Position numbers and translations under genes: made by a program. From positions 6,551,001-6,615,000 of the forward strand of contig NZ_CP050063.1 in the NCBI RefSeq assembly GCF_011604685.1: a stretch of 64,000 nt of DNA, in the 5' to 3' direction. Each line of letters opens with the position of its first letter. Position 1 is the first letter of the stretch. This DNA comes from Spirosoma aureum (GTDB taxonomy: Bacteria > Bacteroidota > Bacteroidia > Cytophagales > Spirosomataceae). Positions 16,259 to 25,025 of the stretch are shown here, piece by piece. The notes under the pieces were generated by a model that was given only the letters and a program-made list of their open reading frames with translations, did not search any database and had not been told where the DNA came from.

Positions 16259-18790
16259 ATGACTTCTTTAGTACGGACTTTCGTTGCATTTAGCCTTCTG
16301 CTCGTCGGATGGCCGTTGCTGACGACGGCCCAAACCATCTATACAATCAGCGGTCGTGTGACTGATGCAGCCACTGGCGAGGGAATTTCTTTTGCCAGTA
16401 TTGCCGTAAAGGGATTAACCAATGGCACAACCTCCGATGCCGAAGGCCGTTATAAACTGCAAACCAAACAACTTGCCGATTCTATCCAGGTTCTTAGCCT
16501 TGGTTATCAGACCCGGTCTTATCGCCTGATATCCATTGCCAGCCAGACGATTGATGCTCAATTAGTTTCGAGTGCCACAAAATTGCAGGAGGTACGGGTT
16601 TATGCCAAGGGGGGCGACCCAGCCTACCGGGTCATTCGCGAGACGGTGCGCCGACGGGACCAATTCAATCCAGCACAATTATCGGCCTATCAATATGATA
16701 GTTACACCAAGATTGAGGGGTATATCAACAATTTTGGCCAGAAGCGTAAAAAGAATAAAAAGCCGGGGCCAATCAGTCGGCTTCTCGGCAAACTTCCCGC
16801 CATTACGGACGAAAATGGCCAGCCTGCCGTTCCGGTCTTTATATCCGAAACGTTCTCCAACTTTTTTGCCCGTACCAATCCCGAGAAAGTTAAAGAAAAG
16901 GTTCTCAAATCACACGTAACGGGCGTAGGCGTTAGCGATGGTGGCCTGATCGCCCAGTTGACTGGAGCCTCGTTTCAGCAATATAATTTCTACCGTAATT
17001 CGCTTTATGTGCTCCGCAAAGATATTCCATCACCCGTTGGCGCACAGTGGGAAACAGTCTATACTTATCGATTAAAAGACACAGTAGCGCTCAACGACGG
17101 GGTGTGTTATGAAATCGAATTTACACCCAAACGTGTCAGCGATCTGGCCTTTACGGGAACCGTCTGGATCGACACCCTCAAGCGGGCTCTCGTTCAGATC
17201 GATGCACGGGTCGATAAGCGGGCAAACATCAACTTTGTCGATGAACTTCATATCGAGCAAAATTGGGAATCGATCTCATCGGGTGTTCGGTTTCCCACCC
17301 AAACCCAGGTTACGATCGATACGGAACAGCCCACTCCACGTGCCCCCGGTGCCTTGATCCGCTTCTTCGCGACCGCCCGAAATGTTATCGAAAATGACCC
17401 TAAAGAGGTTAGCTTTTATGATCCCTCGATCGAACTGGCCGACGATTATAAAGAAGCCGATGCGTTATTCTGGAAGAGTGTGCGTCCTGATTCGCTTTCT
17501 CCCAACGAGTGGCGGGCCATGCGGGTCGTTGATTCCGTGCGTAATGTGCCGTTTATAAAAGTAGCGGGTGAACTAATTAAGCTCGGCGTTCTGGGCTACA
17601 AACCGATTGATAAACTACATATTGACCTGGGCCCAATTCTGTATTCCTACGCCAGTAATAACGTTGAAGGCAATCGGTTTCGGATCGGTATGCGAACCAA
17701 TACGGGTTTCAGCCGCAAATGGCTTGTGAGCGGTTACCTGGCCTATGGCACGCTTGATCAAGCTTTTAAGTACAGCGCCAATATCGAATACATTATAAAC
17801 CGCAAGCCCTGGACTGTCTTCGGTGTCCGGCGGACTTATGATCTGGAACGCGTTGGTGTATCATCCGATAATATTGGCAATAACTCATTATTTGCGGCTT
17901 ACTCCCGTTTTGGAACAATCAGGCGGCCTTATTTTCAGGAAGAAAATCTCGTTTATTTCCGGCGTGAAATGGGCCGGGGATTTACGCAGACACTGGCCAT
18001 GCGTAACCGCACGTTTGAACCATTGTTTCCATTTGCGTTTCAGCCTCAGGCCAATGATCATGATCAAACAGTTCGGGACAGTTACCGGGTTACCGAGCTG
18101 ATTTCGGAGACTCGCTTTGCTCCCGACGAAGTGATCCTGCAAAACGACAACGTCAGGTTTAGTACAGGCGCTGTCCGTAAGCCCATTTTCACATTGCGGT
18201 ATACACTTGGTATCCGCGATGTACTGGGTGGCGATTTCACCTATCACCGCCTTGCGCTGACCATGAAACATTCGTTCCGAATGGGCATTCTGGGACGGAC
18301 CTATTATACCATTGGCGCAGGAATAATCCCTTCAACGGTGCCTTATCCCCTGCTCTACACGCCATTGGGCAATGAGTCTTCATTTTATGTCGGTAACGCC
18401 TACAACCTGATGAATTACTTTGAATTTGTGTCTGACCGTTGGGCCACGGCCCAGTTTGAACACAACTTCGGTGGCCTGCTCTTTAATCGATTACCGCTCC
18501 TGCGACGGCTTAAGTGGCGTGAACTAGTAACGGCTAAAGTATTGGTGGGCAGTGTCTCGTCGGCAAATCTGGCCATGATCCCCAGCACTGATGCGCAGGG
18601 GCGCACCGTTGAAGGGTTTAGTTCTCTAACCCGTACGCCCTATATCGAGGTGGGTTATGGAATCGACAATATTTTTAAAGTGCTACGCGTCGATGCGATT
18701 CACCGGCTCACCTATAGCGATAATCTTACCCGGACAGGCATTCCAGTGACTCCATTTGCGATTAAGGTATCGGGCTGGCTCGCGTTCTAA
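16259..18790 (+). CDS. DUF5686 outer-membrane protein with CarboxypepD_reg-like N-terminus
   Basis: From the ATG at 16259 the protein has 843 residues and a signal peptide MTSLVRTFVAFSLLLVGW...TTAQ; a TTG at 16208 would add a polar extension that spoils it. A CarboxypepD_reg-like domain follows (ISGRVTDAATGEGISFASI, LSLGYQTRSYRL), then the DUF5686 region starting VRVYAKGGDPAYRVIRETVRR and ending as a barrel-like C-terminus (YIEVGYGIDNIFKVLRVD, PVTPFAIKVSGWLAF) with a terminal aromatic residue typical of outer-membrane barrels. Its role is not established for the family. It stands alone, with no gene partner on the same strand. Confidence 0.85.
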   Translation: MTSLVRTFVAFSLLLVGWPLLTTAQTIYTISGRVTDAATGEGISFASIAVKGLTNGTTSDAEGRYKLQTKQLADSIQVLSLGYQTRSYRLISIASQTIDAQLVSSATKLQEVRVYAKGGDPAYRVIRETVRRRDQFNPAQLSAYQYDSYTKIEGYINNFGQKRKKNKKPGPISRLLGKLPAITDENGQPAVPVFISETFSNFFARTNPEKVKEKVLKSHVTGVGVSDGGLIAQLTGASFQQYNFYRNSLYVLRKDIPSPVGAQWETVYTYRLKDTVALNDGVCYEIEFTPKRVSDLAFTGTVWIDTLKRALVQIDARVDKRANINFVDELHIEQNWESISSGVRFPTQTQVTIDTEQPTPRAPGALIRFFATARNVIENDPKEVSFYDPSIELADDYKEADALFWKSVRPDSLSPNEWRAMRVVDSVRNVPFIKVAGELIKLGVLGYKPIDKLHIDLGPILYSYASNNVEGNRFRIGMRTNTGFSRKWLVSGYLAYGTLDQAFKYSANIEYIINRKPWTVFGVRRTYDLERVGVSSDNIGNNSLFAAYSRFGTIRRPYFQEENLVYFRREMGRGFTQTLAMRNRTFEPLFPFAFQPQANDHDQTVRDSYRVTELISETRFAPDEVILQNDNVRFSTGAVRKPIFTLRYTLGIRDVLGGDFTYHRLALTMKHSFRMGILGRTYYTIGAGIIPSTVPYPLLYTPLGNESSFYVGNAYNLMNYFEFVSDRWATAQFEHNFGGLLFNRLPLLRRLKWRELVTAKVLVGSVSSANLAMIPSTDAQGRTVEGFSSLTRTPYIEVGYGIDNIFKVLRVDAIHRLTYSDNLTRTGIPVTPFAIKVSGWLAF

Positions 18791-18813
18791 TAGTTTCCCG
18801 CACTCAGAATTCC

Positions 18814-19473
18814 TTAGTTCGAAAATCGGGTCAACACCTCGTCTACTGTCAACGCATCCAGTGAGAGTGCGATGAAATCGGCCTGAGTCAGAACATCCGG
18901 AGAGCCCAGGCCAACTACAAACATTCCGCCCCGTTTACCGGCTTCAACACCCGCAACGGCGTCTTCGAATACAACACACTCGGCAGGAGCGACCTCAAGT
19001 TCAGCAGCTCCTTTCGTAAATACTTCCGGATCAGGTTTGCCTTTCGTGATTTTAGTGCCGTCGATGATGGCATCAAAAGCCTCGGTCATACCAATGCGTT
19101 CCAGAATCAGCGGAGCATTTTTACTGACCGACCCAAGGGCAGTTAACAGATTAGCCTTTCTAACCTGCGAAAAGAAATTAGCTACGCCCGGCAGAATATC
19201 TTCGGATGTCATACGACTGACCAGTTCGAGATACCATTGGTTTTTCTGCGTGGCTAGTTCTGCCTTTTTTTCGTCTGGCAATGTTAACCCACCATGAGCC
19301 AGAATAATGTCCAGTGACTCCATCCGGCTTACCCCTTTTAATTGCTCATTGAATTCTTCGGAAATATCGAACCCGAGTTCGTTGGCCAGCCGACGCCAGG
19401 CCTGGTAGTGATAAATGGCGGTGTCGACAATAACGCCGTCGAGATCAAAAAGAAACGCTTTAATAGAGCTCAT
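18814..19473 (-). CDS. pgmB: Beta-phosphoglucomutase (HAD family)
   Basis: The 219-residue cytoplasmic enzyme should interconvert beta-D-glucose 1-phosphate and glucose 6-phosphate, the step after maltose or trehalose phosphorylase. The HAD nucleophile motif FLFDLDGVIVDTA holds Asp10 and acid/base Asp12, followed by LKGVSRMESLDIIL in the cap, GSVSKNAPLIL (motif II), KGKPDPEVF (motif III Lys) and VFEDAVAGVEAGKRGGM (motif IV). The DGVIVDTA and GVSR patterns favour beta-phosphoglucomutase over phosphoglycolate phosphatase. It is downstream of the exported GH13 amylase on the same strand, separated by a lipoprotein gene and hairpins, which fits alpha-glucan use. No maltose phosphorylase is in the window. 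Confidence 0.88.
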   Translation of the reverse strand: MSSIKAFLFDLDGVIVDTAIYHYQAWRRLANELGFDISEEFNEQLKGVSRMESLDIILAHGGLTLPDEKKAELATQKNQWYLELVSRMTSEDILPGVANFFSQVRKANLLTALGSVSKNAPLILERIGMTEAFDAIIDGTKITKGKPDPEVFTKGAAELEVAPAECVVFEDAVAGVEAGKRGGMFVVGLGSPDVLTQADFIALSLDALTVDEVLTRFSN

Positions 19474-19512
19474 TCGGTTGTAATCAATGGGATGAGCGCA
19501 AATGTAGGCAGA

Positions 19513-19536
19513 TTTGACCAGCCCCAGCTGGTCAAA
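19513..19536. repeat. 10-bp inverted repeat upstream of pgmB
   Basis: TTTGACCAGC (19513-19522) and GCTGGTCAAA (19527-19536) are perfectly complementary with a four-base gap. It lies 40 bases ahead of the pgmB start on the minus strand, so it could be an operator or a leader hairpin; a terminator is less likely as no T tract follows in the gene direction beyond ATC. Confidence 0.5.
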
Positions 19537-19614
19537 TAATCAGTTATCTGATTTAAGTGTGAGATCAACCAGCTATTTAGGGGTGGGCTTATGAGCCAGC
19601 TCCACAATTGGCAA

Positions 19615-19651
19615 GCAGTCTTCAGTAGGCTGTGTGTCTACTGAAGACTGC
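19615..19651 (-). terminator. 14-bp-arm hairpin after the small lipoprotein gene
   Basis: GCAGTCTTCAGTAG (19615-19628) pairs perfectly with CTACTGAAGACTGC (19638-19651), nine-base loop. It begins 12 bases past the lipoprotein stop codon and would end that transcript before pgmB. Confidence 0.6.
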
Positions 19652-19663
19652 CTACTGCTAACT

Positions 19664-20074
19664 TCATTCTTTTACGCCCATAAACGCCAGGTTTTCTGTC
19701 TGATCGACATGGTAATGGATCGATAGAACCCACGTTTTTCGACTTCCGTTTATAGTGCGCAACTCCTCAAACGCATATTGACCAACAGGCTGGTCATCCA
19801 CGAATAATTCAAAGGCCGTTGCGCTGTTCTTTTTCGCCACAACACCCGCAAGTTTATACGATCCAGAACCAAATCGGTCATACTCAACCCGGTAGATATC
19901 GTCACTTACCTGGTGAATTGTAACCCGTTGGGTCGTTGGCAGAGCACACCGTACGGGATCAACTTCCAGGCGAAAACTGCCCGCTAATACACCATCGCCA
20001 GAAGGATCGGCGGTATCTTTCTGACAGCCAGTCAGAAAAGCAAGAAGCGTACAAAGTAGAATAAATGGTTTCAT
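19664..20074 (-). CDS. Small lipoprotein of unknown function
   Basis: The 136-residue protein begins MKPFILLCTLLAFLTGCQKD, a lipoprotein signal with lipobox LTGC. The mature part is predicted beta-rich (SFRLEVDPVRCALP, RVTIHQVSDDIYRVEYDRFG, YKLAGVVAKKN, TWVLSIHYHVDQTENLAFMG) and resembles small periplasmic or surface beta-barrel lipoproteins; I recognise no family. It lies between an exported GH13 enzyme and pgmB on the same strand, so a role alongside glucan breakdown is possible but is inference only. Confidence 0.7.
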   Translation of the reverse strand: MKPFILLCTLLAFLTGCQKDTADPSGDGVLAGSFRLEVDPVRCALPTTQRVTIHQVSDDIYRVEYDRFGSGSYKLAGVVAKKNSATAFELFVDDQPVGQYAFEELRTINGSRKTWVLSIHYHVDQTENLAFMGVKE

Positions 20075-20198
20075 ACAGAAAAGGGGTTTCTGGCAAGATC
20101 CCTTTTTGTGCCTGAACGTTGGAAAATGCCGGTCTATTTACGATTGGCGGTTTTATCTTTGCTCATTATTACAGCTTATTAGTCAGGGCATTTGCCGT

Positions 20199-22067
20199 TT
20201 ATTTTATCAGTTCCAGTACTAACGCTGTTTTAGCGGGTAGTTTGATTGCTTTAAGATCAGCGATCGTCTGATCGGTCAGGATGTTACGGGCCGACGTAAA
20301 TCCGCTAATTCGTTCGGCAAATCGGCCCGAATCGAGTAAAATTTCTTTATCACTCGTATTGGTGGCAACCATGACTGTTTTACTCCCGTTATAGCGAAAG
20401 TATACATAGATGCCTTCCTGCGGCAGAAACTGCATGAGTTTGCCTGTGTGCAGAACAGGATTATCCCGCCGATAGGTAGCTAGTTTTCGAATGAACTGAT
20501 AGGCTTCATTTTCGCGATTGCTGCGTCCGGCCGTTTCGAACTTATTCTCTTTATCGCCAGAGAATCCACCCGGAAAATCCCGCCGTACTTCGGCATCCGA
20601 TGGATCTTTGAAATTTTTCATCAGAATTTCGGTGCCATAGTACATGGATGGAATTCCGCGCGTAGTCAGCAACCAGGTCAGGCCAATTTTATACTTCTCA
20701 AAATCGTCGCCAATGACCGACAGATAGCGGTCGGTATCGTGATTATCCAGAAACGTTACCAGCTTATTCGGGTCCTGGTAGACCGCATCCTGAGCCAGAG
20801 CCTGGTAGAATCGGTTGACGCCATCATCCCAGCTAAATTTCTGTTTCAGCGCTTCCAGCATGGATGCATAAAGTACAAAGTCGAGGCCGCCGGGCTGGTT
20901 CGACTTAAACGGAAAATCAATTTTGTTGCGGGTATAGTAAGCCTGATCGACGACGTTGTTAACCCAGGATTCGCCAAAAATGTGAATCGCAGGATATTCA
21001 TCAAGAAGGGCCTGATTACACCGATTCATAAATGGCTGATCGTTATACATATAGGTATCAACCCGCCAGGCATCAACACCAAAATTTTCGACCGACCACA
21101 GCGCATGCTGGATCAGGAAATTGGCAACGAACGGGTTATTTTGATTCAAATCAGGCAGGAATGGAACAAACCAGCCGTCGAGTGTTACCCGGCGATCGCT
21201 TTCGGCTCCGTGAGGGTCCGTAATCGGCTGGTATTTATACGAGGTATTGGTATAGGTTGGCCACTGATGAAGCCAGCTTTTCATGGGCAAATCTTTCAGT
21301 ATCCAGTGGTTGATGCCCACGTGATTATACACGGCATCCTGAACAACTTTCAATCCAGCCGAGTGGGCTTTTTTGACATAGGCTTTATAGGCTTCATTAC
21401 CACCCATGCGCCGATCAATGGCATAATGATCGGTAAAGCCATAGCCGTGATAGGCCGAACGCATGGCTCCGCCTTCATTCGTGAGCGGCTGATCATTTTC
21501 CAGAAGCGGTGTAAACCAGATGGCAGTAACACCCAGATCTTTCAAATAATCGAGATGCTGCCCGGCTCCGGCCAGATCGCCCCCATGCCGGTAAAACGGA
21601 TTCCCCCGGTCAACATTTGGGTCCGCCATATCCGCAAACTTATCATTTGATGGATCGCCGTTGGCAAACCGATCGGGCATGATCAGGTAGATAAAATCGG
21701 CGGCCGTTACGCCCTGCCCTTTCGGCGATTTGTCGCGGGCTTTGAGTTCAAAGGGTTGCGTCAGGGTTTGCGCCCCACGCTTGCCCACGAGCTGAAGCGT
21801 ACCGGGTTTCGCGGTTGGCGCAATTGTGAGGTCAAGAAAGGCATAGTTTGAATTTTCGACGGTATGTGCCTTCACCAGCTTTACGCCAGGGTAAGTAACC
21901 GTATAGGTTAGCGTTCCGGCATTGGGGCCGTAAACCAACAGTTGCAGATTTGGATTTTTCATTCCCACCCACCAGTTCGTGGGATTCACGCGTTGAATTT
22001 TGGCATTTTGCGCAACGACCAGATCGCTATTAAGCAGCAGAAGTATCAGGACAGTAAATCTTCTCAT
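20199..22067 (-). CDS. Exported GH13 alpha-glucan hydrolase (neopullulanase/cyclomaltodextrinase, SusA-like)
   Basis: The 622-residue enzyme has a signal peptide ending near residue 20 (LVVAQ), an N-terminal beta-sandwich (about 22-112), the GH13 TIM barrel (about 118-520) and a C-terminal beta domain (about 535-620). The four GH13 regions are intact: DAVYNHVG (244-251), GVDAWRVDTY with nucleophile Asp337, FGESW with acid/base Glu366, and FLDNHDTDR with Asp444. The N-terminal domain and the metal-site-like segment PDRFANGDPSND suit periplasmic neopullulanases such as SusA, which cut maltodextrins to malto-oligosaccharides. It is divergent from a second GH13 gene 155 bases away, and pgmB lies downstream. 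Confidence 0.9.
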   Translation of the reverse strand: MRRFTVLILLLLNSDLVVAQNAKIQRVNPTNWWVGMKNPNLQLLVYGPNAGTLTYTVTYPGVKLVKAHTVENSNYAFLDLTIAPTAKPGTLQLVGKRGAQTLTQPFELKARDKSPKGQGVTAADFIYLIMPDRFANGDPSNDKFADMADPNVDRGNPFYRHGGDLAGAGQHLDYLKDLGVTAIWFTPLLENDQPLTNEGGAMRSAYHGYGFTDHYAIDRRMGGNEAYKAYVKKAHSAGLKVVQDAVYNHVGINHWILKDLPMKSWLHQWPTYTNTSYKYQPITDPHGAESDRRVTLDGWFVPFLPDLNQNNPFVANFLIQHALWSVENFGVDAWRVDTYMYNDQPFMNRCNQALLDEYPAIHIFGESWVNNVVDQAYYTRNKIDFPFKSNQPGGLDFVLYASMLEALKQKFSWDDGVNRFYQALAQDAVYQDPNKLVTFLDNHDTDRYLSVIGDDFEKYKIGLTWLLTTRGIPSMYYGTEILMKNFKDPSDAEVRRDFPGGFSGDKENKFETAGRSNRENEAYQFIRKLATYRRDNPVLHTGKLMQFLPQEGIYVYFRYNGSKTVMVATNTSDKEILLDSGRFAERISGFTSARNILTDQTIADLKAIKLPAKTALVLELIK

Positions 22068-22221
22068 AGTTCGGAGATCTGTTTAAAATGCCGTTTCAAT
22101 CGACATGATCGAAGAATAATGCAACAAGAACGCAAAAATAACCCAAGTTTTTCGCCGAAAAAGGCCATAATTTTGTATTCCAAACTCAGCTACACCCGTA
22201 ACGTACACGTACCCGGCGCAT

Positions 22222-23952
22222 ATGAATACGACCTCTGTTGTTCCAGTAATGGACAAGTTGATTATTTACCAGATTTTTACGCGCTTATTTGGCAATCAGA
22301 ATACCACCAACCGACAGTATGGTACCCGCGAGGAAAACGGCGTTGGTACCTTCAATGACATTAACGACGAAGCGCTACGCTCCATCAAACGGTTGGGCGC
22401 ATCGCATGTCTGGTATACGGGTATCGTTGAGCACGCTACGCAAACTGACTATTCGGCGTATGGTATTCGCCCCGATGACCCAGCGGTTGTAAAAGGTCGT
22501 GCCGGTTCTCCTTACGCAGTTAAAGACTATTATGACGTTGATCCTGATCTTGCCGTTAGCGTTCCTGACCGAATGGCGGAGTTCGAGGCTCTGGTCGAGC
22601 GGAGTCATGTTCATGGGTTGAAAGTGATTATCGATTTTGTTCCAAATCATGTGGCCCGTCAGTATCATTCAGATGCCAGGCCTGCTGGCGTGGTCGATCT
22701 GGGCGAAAAGGATGATACGTCGGAACAATTCGCCCATAACAACAATTTTTACTACCTACCCGGCGAGGCATTTGTCGCTCCGGTCAGTAGCCTGAATAGC
22801 GATGGTTTAGCGAAAAGCCCCACGTTACATGAGTTCCCAGCCAAAGTAACGGGAAGTGGATCAATTACAGCCACACCCGATCGGAACGACTGGTATGAGA
22901 CGGTTAAACTGAATTATGGGTTCAACATCTTCGATGGTAGTCTGCATTTTAGCCCGGTTCCGGCAACCTGGAGCCAGATGCTGGATGTGTTATTATTCTG
23001 GGCGAAAAAGGGTGTCGATGGATTCCGTTGTGATATGGCCCATCTGGTACCCGTTGAGTTCTGGAAGTGGGCAATCAGTCGCGTTAAGCAACAGTACCCA
23101 CGCCTGATTTTCATTGCCGAGATTTACGATCCGGGCCTGTATCGGTCGTTTATTTTCGAAGGTGGTTTCGATTATCTGTACGACAAAGTGGGCTTATACG
23201 ATGCTGTCCGGGCATTAATGGAAGGTCACGGCTCCTGCTATGAACTCACCCGCGTCTGGCAGCAACAGTCGGGCGAATATGCACAGCACATGCTTCGGTT
23301 TCTGGAGACGCATGATGAGCAGCGTATTGCTTCCCGATTCTTTACGAATGATCCCTGGGCAGCCATACCGGGTATGACTCTGTCTGCTACCATGCATAAT
23401 GGCCCTTACCTTTTGTATTTTGGTCAGGAGGTGGGCGTTCGGGCCGAAGGCGTAGAAGGGTTTAGTGGCGACGATGGTCGCACAACCATTTTTGACTACT
23501 GGGGATTGGCCGACTGGCAGGGCTGGATCAACCAGGGGCGCTATGATGGCGGTGGCTTATCCGATGAGCAGCAGCGACTCCGGTCCTTTTATCAGCAATT
23601 GAATCACCTGGTGAATGGTTCTGACGCGATCCAGAATGGTTACTTCTATGATTTGCAATATGCCAATGATAACGGCCAGAGTGCAGGCTACGATGCTCAT
23701 CAGCTCTTTAGCTACCTGCGCTATACGGATCGGCAAAAGCTACTGATTGTCTGTAATTTTTCGAGCCAAACGACCTACGAAACAACCGTTCATATTCCGC
23801 ATCATGCGTTTAGTGTCATGGGCCTCGACCCTGCCCGCACTTACCAGATGTCAGATATTTTTCTGACTAACACCGACCTTGAAACGGTTGGGCTGGAAGG
23901 TGTTCCTTTACTCCTCCCCCCTCGCAGTGTCAGGATTCTGGAAATTAAGTAA
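22222..23952 (+). CDS. Cytoplasmic GH13 alpha-amylase-family enzyme
   Basis: This 576-residue protein lacks a signal peptide. GH13 motifs are complete: DFVPNHV (138-144), GVDGFRCDMAH with nucleophile Asp271, FIAEIYD with acid/base Glu300, and FLETHDEQR with Asp365. The start contains IIYQIFTRLFG and a Thr/Asn-rich loop typical of intracellular alpha-amylase-like enzymes of Bacteroidota, with a C-terminal beta domain after about 490 (LLIVCNFSSQT...LPPRSVRILEIK). It likely trims oligosaccharides taken into the cell, complementing the exported GH13 enzyme transcribed divergently. A second Met, nine codons in, is an alternative start. Exact substrate cannot be read. Confidence 0.88.
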   Translation: MNTTSVVPVMDKLIIYQIFTRLFGNQNTTNRQYGTREENGVGTFNDINDEALRSIKRLGASHVWYTGIVEHATQTDYSAYGIRPDDPAVVKGRAGSPYAVKDYYDVDPDLAVSVPDRMAEFEALVERSHVHGLKVIIDFVPNHVARQYHSDARPAGVVDLGEKDDTSEQFAHNNNFYYLPGEAFVAPVSSLNSDGLAKSPTLHEFPAKVTGSGSITATPDRNDWYETVKLNYGFNIFDGSLHFSPVPATWSQMLDVLLFWAKKGVDGFRCDMAHLVPVEFWKWAISRVKQQYPRLIFIAEIYDPGLYRSFIFEGGFDYLYDKVGLYDAVRALMEGHGSCYELTRVWQQQSGEYAQHMLRFLETHDEQRIASRFFTNDPWAAIPGMTLSATMHNGPYLLYFGQEVGVRAEGVEGFSGDDGRTTIFDYWGLADWQGWINQGRYDGGGLSDEQQRLRSFYQQLNHLVNGSDAIQNGYFYDLQYANDNGQSAGYDAHQLFSYLRYTDRQKLLIVCNFSSQTTYETTVHIPHHAFSVMGLDPARTYQMSDIFLTNTDLETVGLEGVPLLLPPRSVRILEIK

Positions 23953-24015
23953 TGCCCTCTCGGTACTTTTCGGCCTAAACTTCGTCAATACTATTATCAG
24001 GTGAGCCATCAGCAT

Positions 24016-24894
24016 ATGCATAAACTGTTTACAGCATTTTTCCTGCTTTTTACTTCGACAGTTTTGCTGGCGCAGGAGCCCGTACCCAATGATTTGAAAG
24101 CAATAACCATCCTGGGGGGTAAAACACCTTCAGAAACGGCGGTTAACATTGGCAGGCAGTTTCTGGGACGTCCATATATTCCGCATACGCTCGATATAAG
24201 CCCAACGGAACAGTTAGTCGTTAACTTCCGGGAATTTGATTGCACCACCTATCTCGAAACAGTAGTAGCGATGACGCTGGCATGGCACGATCTGGCTGAC
24301 CGATCGAACCCGGTTTTACTGGATCAATCGTTTCGTAAGTTTCTCACCAAACTCCGCTATCGCGATGGTCGTATCGATGGGTATGCCAGTCGTTTACACT
24401 ACTTTTCGGACTGGCTCCAGGATAATGAACGCAAAGGGCTTCTAACCGATGTGACCCGAGAATTACCCGGTAATATATCCGTTGCCAAATCGGTGTCTTA
24501 CATGACAACCGCTACCTATAAATATCCTCGGCTGACCGATCCTGTCATTTTGAAACAAGTCGCCCAGGCAGAGGCTACCATTAGCCAGAAACCTTTTTAT
24601 TTTATTCCCAAAAAGAATATTCGGCAGGCAGAAGCGCAACTTCGCGAAGGTGACATTATTATGCTTACAGCCGCCCGGCCCGGACTTGACATGAAGCACG
24701 TGGGGCTCGCTGTAAAACACCCTGATGGCCGAATTCATCTGTTACATGCCTCCTCCGACCAGGGAGCCGTGGTCATTACCTCTTATCCGCTCAGCGATTA
24801 TCTGCTCTGGCACAAGCAGCTATCGGGCATCCGGGTAGCGCGACTACGCACAAGTTCAGGGCTGGTAACAGCAGCGGCCCATAGTGAAGAGTAA
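24016..24894 (+). CDS. DUF1460 exported amidase-like protein (N-acetylmuramoyl-alanine amidase fold)
   Basis: From the ATG at 24016 (a GTG at 24001 would add five residues) the 292-residue protein has a signal peptide MHKLFTAFFLLFTSTVLLAQ. The mature part matches DUF1460 (PF07313), an NlpC/P60-like cysteine fold: the nucleophile is probably Cys76 in FREFDCTTYLE, and the conserved histidine probably lies in MKHVGLAVKH, followed by IHLLHASSDQGAV. Related Bacteroides proteins are described as murein amidases that release L-Ala from muropeptides. It acts in the periplasm. It ends just before a bidirectional hairpin. Confidence 0.85.
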   Translation: MHKLFTAFFLLFTSTVLLAQEPVPNDLKAITILGGKTPSETAVNIGRQFLGRPYIPHTLDISPTEQLVVNFREFDCTTYLETVVAMTLAWHDLADRSNPVLLDQSFRKFLTKLRYRDGRIDGYASRLHYFSDWLQDNERKGLLTDVTRELPGNISVAKSVSYMTTATYKYPRLTDPVILKQVAQAEATISQKPFYFIPKKNIRQAEAQLREGDIIMLTAARPGLDMKHVGLAVKHPDGRIHLLHASSDQGAVVITSYPLSDYLLWHKQLSGIRVARLRTSSGLVTAAAHSEE

Positions 24895-24910
24895 CACAAA
24901 CTTCTGGTAC

Positions 24911-24965
24911 AAAAACAATACACCCCACTGGAAATAAATAAAGTCCATTGGGGTGTATTGTTTTT
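24911..24965. terminator. Bidirectional terminator, 22-bp arms
   Basis: Arms at 24911-24932 and 24944-24965 pair with one mismatch around an 11-base loop. The outer ends are AAAAA and TTTTT, so a T tract follows the stem when read in either direction. It lies between the convergent DUF1460 and SulP genes. Confidence 0.85.
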
Positions 24966-25025
24966 CTTGATCGAACTTCCTGATTTTATCCTTTTCAGGA
25001 AAACCTAACTATCAATCAGCCGGAG

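Noticed and set aside
20739..21650. 303-codon frame on the plus strand opposite the exported GH13 gene
   Set aside because: It is antisense to a gene with all GH13 motifs intact, and its composition is that of a reverse-complement shadow.
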